This document shows, one piece after another, positions 15,026-19,579 of a stretch of DNA of 19,579 nucleotides. The DNA lies in the NCBI GenBank assembly GCA_013336035.1, contig JAAXUL010000006.1:1-19579 (forward strand), written 5' to 3'. Made by a program: the position numbers and the translations under genes. This DNA comes from Chloroflexales bacterium (GTDB lineage: Bacteria; Chloroflexota; Chloroflexia; Chloroflexales; Chloroflexaceae). Position 1 is the stretch's first letter, and every line of letters begins with the position of its first letter. The notes beneath the pieces are model-generated. The model searched no databases. It was given only the letters and a program-made list of their open reading frames with translations, and was not told the origin of the DNA.

Positions 15026-15046
15026 GCGCTTCGGCGCCTTTATTTT
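15026..15046 (+). terminator. Terminator-like UUCG hairpin downstream of glycosidase copy B
   Basis: GCGC-TTCG-GCGC forms a short stem with the very stable UUCG tetraloop, followed by CCTTTATTTT, an imperfect U-rich tract. It is 150 bases after the glycosidase stop and the only terminator-like structure before the next gene. Confidence 0.45.
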
Positions 15047-15054
15047 GTAGTAGA

Positions 15055-15090
15055 AGCATTTCAATCCCGCAATAGTCGCGACTGCCACAT
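15055..15090. repeat. Single CRISPR-repeat-like sequence
   Basis: ATTTCAATCCCGCAATAG, followed by TCGCGAC, resembles the TTTCAATCCC...AATAG core of CRISPR repeats common in Chloroflexota and cyanobacteria. There is only one copy, no spacer array and no cas gene in the window, so it is at best an orphan repeat. Confidence 0.15.
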
Positions 15091-15161
15091 CCCTGCCGAC
15101 GCTAGCCGCCGCTACATTGGTACCAGCAGGCGCCTTGAAGCTTCGTCACGTCAGGTGGGTT

Positions 15162-18100
15162 ATGGACAAAACAGGCTCTGCCGATAGGCTGTCGGAGTCG
15201 GGGCGCGGTGCGGCCCCCAACGCTTCGACCACCAGCAGCACCGCGACATTGCAGGCCCCGGCCATTACCCTCCCGAAAGGAGGCGGCGCGGTCCGTGGCA
15301 TTGGCGAGAAGTTCGCCGCAAACCCGGCCATGGGCACCGGCTCGATGACGGCGCCGATCGCCACGTCGCCGGGGCGGGCGGGCGTTGGGCCACAACTTTC
15401 CCTGGTCTACGACACGGCCAACGGGAACGGGCCGTTCGGCTTTGGCTGGAGCCTGGCCTTGCCCGCGATCACGCGCAAGACCGAGAAGGGCCTGCCACAG
15501 TACCGCGACGAGGTCGACTCGGACGTCTTCATCCTCTCTGGCGCCGAGGATCTGGTGCCGCAGTTCAAGCAGGACGAGGCCGGCGCCTGGGTGATGAGCG
15601 ACGGCGCCAATGCGCTCGACGAGGAGCCCCGCACGATCGACGGTGTCGCGTACCTCGTGCGCCGCTACCGCCCCCGCGTCGAGGGCCTGTTTGCGCGGAT
15701 CGAGCGCTGGACCCGCCGCGACGACGGCATGGTCCACTGGCGCTCCATCTCGAAGGACAATCTGCTCACGCTCTACGGCACGGATCCAGGCTCACGGATC
15801 GCCGACCCTAACGACCCGCGCCGCATCTTCAGCTGGCTGATCTGCGAGACCCGCGACGACAAAGGCAACGCGATCGTCTACAGCTACAAGCCCGAGGATG
15901 GCGTCGATCTCGACCTGGGCCTTGCACACGAGCGCAACCGCGGCGCGCCCGACGCCGCCGAGCGCGCGACGAACCGCTACCCCAAACGCATCCGCTACGG
16001 TAACCGCGTCCCTCTCCTCGACCCCGCCGGCCGCCGACCCGTGCACCTCACGACACCGCAGATCGAGGGCGCAGGCTGGATGTTCGAGGTGGTCTTCGAC
16101 TATGGCGACCACGACCGCGACGCGCCGACGCCTCGCGACGACGAGGCCACAGACGGCGCCGGCGCCCTCACCTTCCCCTGGCCGCGCCGCCAGGACCCCT
16201 TCGCCAGCTACCGCGCCGGCTTCGAGGTGCGCACCGCCCGCCTCTGTCGGCGCGTGCTGATGTTCCACCACTTCAGCGCCGACGCCGCCGTGGGCGCCGA
16301 TTGTCTGGTGCAGTCCACCGATTTCACCTACTCGCGCGCCGCCAACCCCCGCGACCCCCTCGACCCCGCCTACTCTTTCCTGCTCGCCGTCCGGCAGGCC
16401 GGCTATAAGCGCACCGGCCCCGCCAGCTACCTCGCGAAGTCCATGCCGCCGGTCGAGTTCAGCTACTCCCGCCCCCAGGTGCAGACGACCCTGCAGGAGC
16501 TCGACCCGGCCAGCCTCACGAACCTGCCCGCCGGCCTCGCCGGCGCCGACTACCAGTGGACCGACCTGCACGGCGAGGGCCTCCCAGGCGTGCTCAGCGA
16601 GCAGGCCGGAGCCTGGTTCTACAAGCGCAACCTCAGCCCTCTGGCGAGCGCCCTCGCTGACGGAAGCCAGCAGGCGCAGGCGCGCCTGGCCCCCACCGAG
16701 CAGGTCGCCCTGCGCCCGAGCCTCGGCCTCGCCGACGGCGCCCAGCTGATGGATCTGGCCGGCGACGGCCAGCCCGACCTGGTGCTGCTCGACGGGCCCA
16801 CGCCTGGGCTCTTCGAGCACGACGACGCCGAGGGCTGGGAGCCCTTCCGCCCCTTCGCCGCGCGGCTCAACCGTAGCGCCCGCGACCCCAACCTGCGCTT
16901 CGTCGATCTCGACGGCGACGGCCACGCCGATGTGCTGATCACCGAGCAGGACGCCTTCGTCTGGCACCCCTCACTGGCCGAGGGCGGCTTCGGCCCCGCC
17001 CTGCGTGTCCCCCAGGCCCGCGACGAGGAGCGCGGGCCATGTCTGCTCTTCGCCGACGGCAGCCAATCGATCTTCCTCGCCGACCTGAGCGGCGACGGGC
17101 TCAGCGACCTCGTGCGCGTGCGCAACGGCGAGGTCTGCTACTGGCCTAACCTGGGCTACGGTCGCTTCGGGGCCAGGGTGGCGATGGACAACGCGCCCCA
17201 CTTCGATAACCCCGAGCAGTTCGACCACAAACGGGTGCGCCTCGCCGATATCGACGGCACCGGCACCGCCGACCTGATCTACCTGCACCGCGACGGGGTG
17301 CGCCTCTTCTTCAACCAGTCGGGGAACAGCTGGAGCGACCCCCTGCCCCTGCCGGTCTTCCCCCGTGTGGACGACCTTGTGGACTTCACGGCGATCGACC
17401 TGCTGGGCAACGGCACAGCTTGCCTGGTCTGGTCTTCGCCCCTGCCAGGCGACGCGGGCCGCCAGCTGCGCTACGTGCGCCTCATGGGCGAGGACAAGCC
17501 CCATCTGCTGGTGGACATCGTCAACAACCTCGGCGCCCAGACCCGTGTGCGCTACGCGCCCTCCACCCGCTTTTACCTGCGGGATCGGTTGAACGGGACG
17601 CCCTGGGCGAGCAAGTTGCCGTTCCCGGTGCACGTGGTCGAGCGGGTGGAGACCTACGACCGGGTGAGCCGCAATCGCTTCGTAAGCCGCTACGCCTACC
17701 ACCACGGCTTCTTCGACGGCGTAGAGCGCGAGTTCCGCGGCTTCGGCATGGTCGAGCAGTGGGACAGCGAGGAGTTCGGCAGCAGGATAGGCGACGACGA
17801 CTCGTCCCTGGCCGTCAACCTCGATGCCGCCTCCCTCGGCCCGCCCATCCACACGAAGACCTGGTTCCACACCGGCGTGTACCTGGGACGTGAGCGGGTC
17901 TCCAACCACTTCGCCGGCGAGTACTACCGCGAGCCGGGCTGGAACGCCGACGACGCGCGCCTCCACCTGCTCCCCGATACGGTTTTGCCCGCGGGCCTCA
18001 GCATCGACGAGGAGCGCGAGGCCTGCCGCGCCCTGCGGGGCTCCATGCTGCGCCAGGAGCTGTACGCGGAGGACGGGAGCGAGCAGGCGGGGCACCCGTA

Positions 18101-19579
18101 CACGGTGATCGAGCAGAACTTCACCGTTGTGCCGCTGCAGCCCCAGGGCGCGAACCGCCACGGGGTCTGCTTCACCCACGCCAGGGAGGCGCTTAGCTAC
18201 CACTACGAGCGCGAGTTCCGCGACCCCCGCGTGCAGCATACCCTCACTCTAGAGGTGGACGCCTTCGGCAACGTACTGCGGGCCCTCGCCGTGGGCTACG
18301 GGCGGCGCGCCGGCCTCAGCCCGCTCCAGGGCGCCGACAAACTCAGGCAGGAGCGGCCCCTCCTGACGTACACGGACAGCCGCTACACCATCAACGACCA
18401 GACAGTCCTCGGCATGTGGGACGACGCCCACAGGGCGCCGCTGCCCGCCGAGGTGCGGACCTTTGAGCTGACCGGCTTCGAGCTGGACGCCAGCGCGGTG
18501 CGCTTCACCTTCGACGACTTCGCCGCCGACGACTTCGCGGCCCTCTCGGCCCTGGCCGAGATCCCGTACGAGCTGGCCGTCCCGCCCGCCGGTCGCCGCA
18601 AGCGCCCGATCGAGCGCGTGCGCACCCTCTACCGCCGCGACGATCTGAGCGCCCTGCTCGCCGTCGGCACCTTACAGCCCCGCGCCCTGCCCGGCGAAAC
18701 GTACAAGCTCGCCTTCACGCCCGGTCTGCTCGGCCAGATCTACATGCGCTCCGCCGAGGCGCTGCTACCGGATCCTGCCCTGGCGCTGGCGGGCGGCGGG
18801 GCCGACCAGGGCGGCTACGTCGATCTGGATGGTGACGGCCACTGGTGGATCCCCTCGGGCAGGATCTTCTTCGCGCCCGAGGGCGTCACCGAGCTGGACT
18901 TCGCCCTGGCGCACTTCTTCCTGCCCCACGGCTTCAGCGACCCCTTCGGGCAGATCACCCGCGTGGCCTACGACAGCGACCCGGCGAATGTTCAGCGGAA
19001 CAACACCCTGCTCCTGGCGCGCACCGAGGACGCCCTCGGCAACGTTACGACCGCGAGCAACGACTACCGCGTGCTGCAGCCCCGGCAATCGACCGACCCC
19101 AACGGCAACCGCTCCGAGGTGGCCTTCGACGCCCTCGGCATGCTGGTCGGCACAGCGGTGATGGGCAAGGCCGCCCCCGCGCCGGTCGAGGGCGACTCGT
19201 TCGCCACCTTTACCGCCGAGCTCACCCCCGCGCAGATCGCAGCCTACTTCGACGCCCCCGACCCGCGCGCCCTGGCCGCCGGCTTGCTCGGCACGGCTAC
19301 CACCCGCACCCTCTACGACCTGGAGCGCGTGCCGGCCTGCGCCGCCACGATCAGCCGCGAGACCCACGTGAGCGACCTGATCCCACCGGCGCAGAGCGCC
19401 TTGCAGCTGCGCTTCAGCTACTCCGACGGCTTCGGCCGCGAGGTCCAGCAGAAGCTGCAGGCCGAGCCCGGCCCCGTGCCGCAGCGCGACGCCGATGGCG
19501 CCATCGTGGTGGACGCCGACGGGCAGCCCGTGATGAGCGCCGCCGACGCGAGCCCGCGCTGGGTGGGCATGCCCACCCA
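15162..19579 (+). CDS. SpvB/TcaC-TcdB-type protein (Tc toxin B subunit-like), 3' end outside window
   Basis: The frame is open from ATG 15162 to the window end, 1472 codons. Residues about 35-330 are an SpvB/TcaC N-terminal domain: LPKGGGAVRGIGEKFAANP, GTGSMTAPIATSPGRAGVGP, NGPFGFGWSL, then ITRKTEKGLPQY. From about 466 come FG-GAP/VCBS-like propeller repeats (DLHGEGLPG, DLAGDGQPD, DLDGDGHAD, DLSGDGLSD at 641, DIDGTGTAD), then TcdB middle domains (VNNLGAQTRVRYAPST near 780, EFRGFGMVEQWD near 856, TKTWFHTG near 899), and Rhs/YD-like repeats (TEDALGNVT near 1290). The last residues RWVGMPT match the point where many about 2,500-residue homologues continue into an Rhs core, so much is missing. 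In Tc toxins the B subunit forms the shell that encloses the toxic C-terminal part. There is no signal peptide; the ribosome site is weak (AGGTGG). No TcA gene lies upstream in the window. Confidence 0.9.
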   Translation, partial: MDKTGSADRLSESGRGAAPNASTTSSTATLQAPAITLPKGGGAVRGIGEKFAANPAMGTGSMTAPIATSPGRAGVGPQLSLVYDTANGNGPFGFGWSLALPAITRKTEKGLPQYRDEVDSDVFILSGAEDLVPQFKQDEAGAWVMSDGANALDEEPRTIDGVAYLVRRYRPRVEGLFARIERWTRRDDGMVHWRSISKDNLLTLYGTDPGSRIADPNDPRRIFSWLICETRDDKGNAIVYSYKPEDGVDLDLGLAHERNRGAPDAAERATNRYPKRIRYGNRVPLLDPAGRRPVHLTTPQIEGAGWMFEVVFDYGDHDRDAPTPRDDEATDGAGALTFPWPRRQDPFASYRAGFEVRTARLCRRVLMFHHFSADAAVGADCLVQSTDFTYSRAANPRDPLDPAYSFLLAVRQAGYKRTGPASYLAKSMPPVEFSYSRPQVQTTLQELDPASLTNLPAGLAGADYQWTDLHGEGLPGVLSEQAGAWFYKRNLSPLASALADGSQQAQARLAPTEQVALRPSLGLADGAQLMDLAGDGQPDLVLLDGPTPGLFEHDDAEGWEPFRPFAARLNRSARDPNLRFVDLDGDGHADVLITEQDAFVWHPSLAEGGFGPALRVPQARDEERGPCLLFADGSQSIFLADLSGDGLSDLVRVRNGEVCYWPNLGYGRFGARVAMDNAPHFDNPEQFDHKRVRLADIDGTGTADLIYLHRDGVRLFFNQSGNSWSDPLPLPVFPRVDDLVDFTAIDLLGNGTACLVWSSPLPGDAGRQLRYVRLMGEDKPHLLVDIVNNLGAQTRVRYAPSTRFYLRDRLNGTPWASKLPFPVHVVERVETYDRVSRNRFVSRYAYHHGFFDGVEREFRGFGMVEQWDSEEFGSRIGDDDSSLAVNLDAASLGPPIHTKTWFHTGVYLGRERVSNHFAGEYYREPGWNADDARLHLLPDTVLPAGLSIDEEREACRALRGSMLRQELYAEDGSEQAGHPYTVIEQNFTVVPLQPQGANRHGVCFTHAREALSYHYEREFRDPRVQHTLTLEVDAFGNVLRALAVGYGRRAGLSPLQGADKLRQERPLLTYTDSRYTINDQTVLGMWDDAHRAPLPAEVRTFELTGFELDASAVRFTFDDFAADDFAALSALAEIPYELAVPPAGRRKRPIERVRTLYRRDDLSALLAVGTLQPRALPGETYKLAFTPGLLGQIYMRSAEALLPDPALALAGGGADQGGYVDLDGDGHWWIPSGRIFFAPEGVTELDFALAHFFLPHGFSDPFGQITRVAYDSDPANVQRNNTLLLARTEDALGNVTTASNDYRVLQPRQSTDPNGNRSEVAFDALGMLVGTAVMGKAAPAPVEGDSFATFTAELTPAQIAAYFDAPDPRALAAGLLGTATTRTLYDLERVPACAATISRETHVSDLIPPAQSALQLRFSYSDGFGREVQQKLQAEPGPVPQRDADGAIVVDADGQPVMSAADASPRWVGMPT

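Noticed and set aside
15792..18239. Two long minus-strand frames (391 and 422 codons) opposite the Tc-like gene
   Set aside because: Antisense shadows; the plus-strand frame is continuous and matches SpvB/TcdB domains throughout.

Overview
The window is high-GC bacterial DNA that reads most like a filamentous Chloroflexota (Roseiflexaceae/Kouleothrix-like). This is an inference from three traits: a large MalT-like LuxR regulator with a degenerate spacer, lipoproteins whose acylated cysteine is followed by a Pro/Thr/Ala linker, and two GH63-type 'glucosidase' paralogues. No rRNA or tRNA gene is visible to confirm the taxonomy.

Layout: (1) 2-1219, + strand, the 3' nine-tenths of a selenium-binding protein / methanethiol oxidase cut by the window edge. 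(2) 1244-1375, a receiver-domain scrap on the minus strand. (3) 1431-4175, + strand, a complete STAND-ATPase/TPR/LuxR regulator, apparently leaderless. (4) 4176-4709, a gap holding a transposase tail bracketed by a 9-bp inverted repeat, hairpins and a possible promoter. (5) 4710-6326, + strand, a secreted M1 metallopeptidase lipoprotein followed by a perfect 12-bp stem hairpin. (6) 6387-about 6800, the N-terminal stump of a second, different M1 lipoprotein, broken against the 3' end of the next gene. (7) 11748 down to 6804, a minus-strand operon: SDR dehydrogenase, type II NADH dehydrogenase, a possible 39-codon ORF coupled on both sides, and a GH63-type glycosidase. (8) 11749-12101, a divergent region containing a wrecked histidine kinase and a good sigma-70 promoter. 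(9) 12102-14873, + strand, the second GH63-type glycosidase. (10) 14874-15161, a gap with a coding relic, a terminator-like hairpin and a lone CRISPR-repeat-like sequence. (11) 15162 to the window end, + strand, a large SpvB/TcaC-TcdB-type (Tc toxin B subunit-like) protein still open at residue 1472.

How the genes may work together: the minus-strand operon could couple release of a sugar (GH63), its NAD(P)-dependent oxidation (SDR of the glucose 1-dehydrogenase type) and re-oxidation of NADH at the membrane (NDH-2). This is inference from gene order and family membership. The regulator, the peptidase and the Tc-like protein look like independent units.

The gaps are notable for debris. Almost every one carries a recognisable piece of a dead gene (receiver domain, transposase, M1 peptidase, histidine kinase), which points to repeated insertion and deletion. 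I found no defence system, integron, tRNA or CRISPR array. The best candidates for something less familiar are the coupled small ORF in the redox-glycosidase operon, the inverted heptanucleotide repeats inside the LuxR linker, and the Tc-like gene standing without a visible TcA partner.
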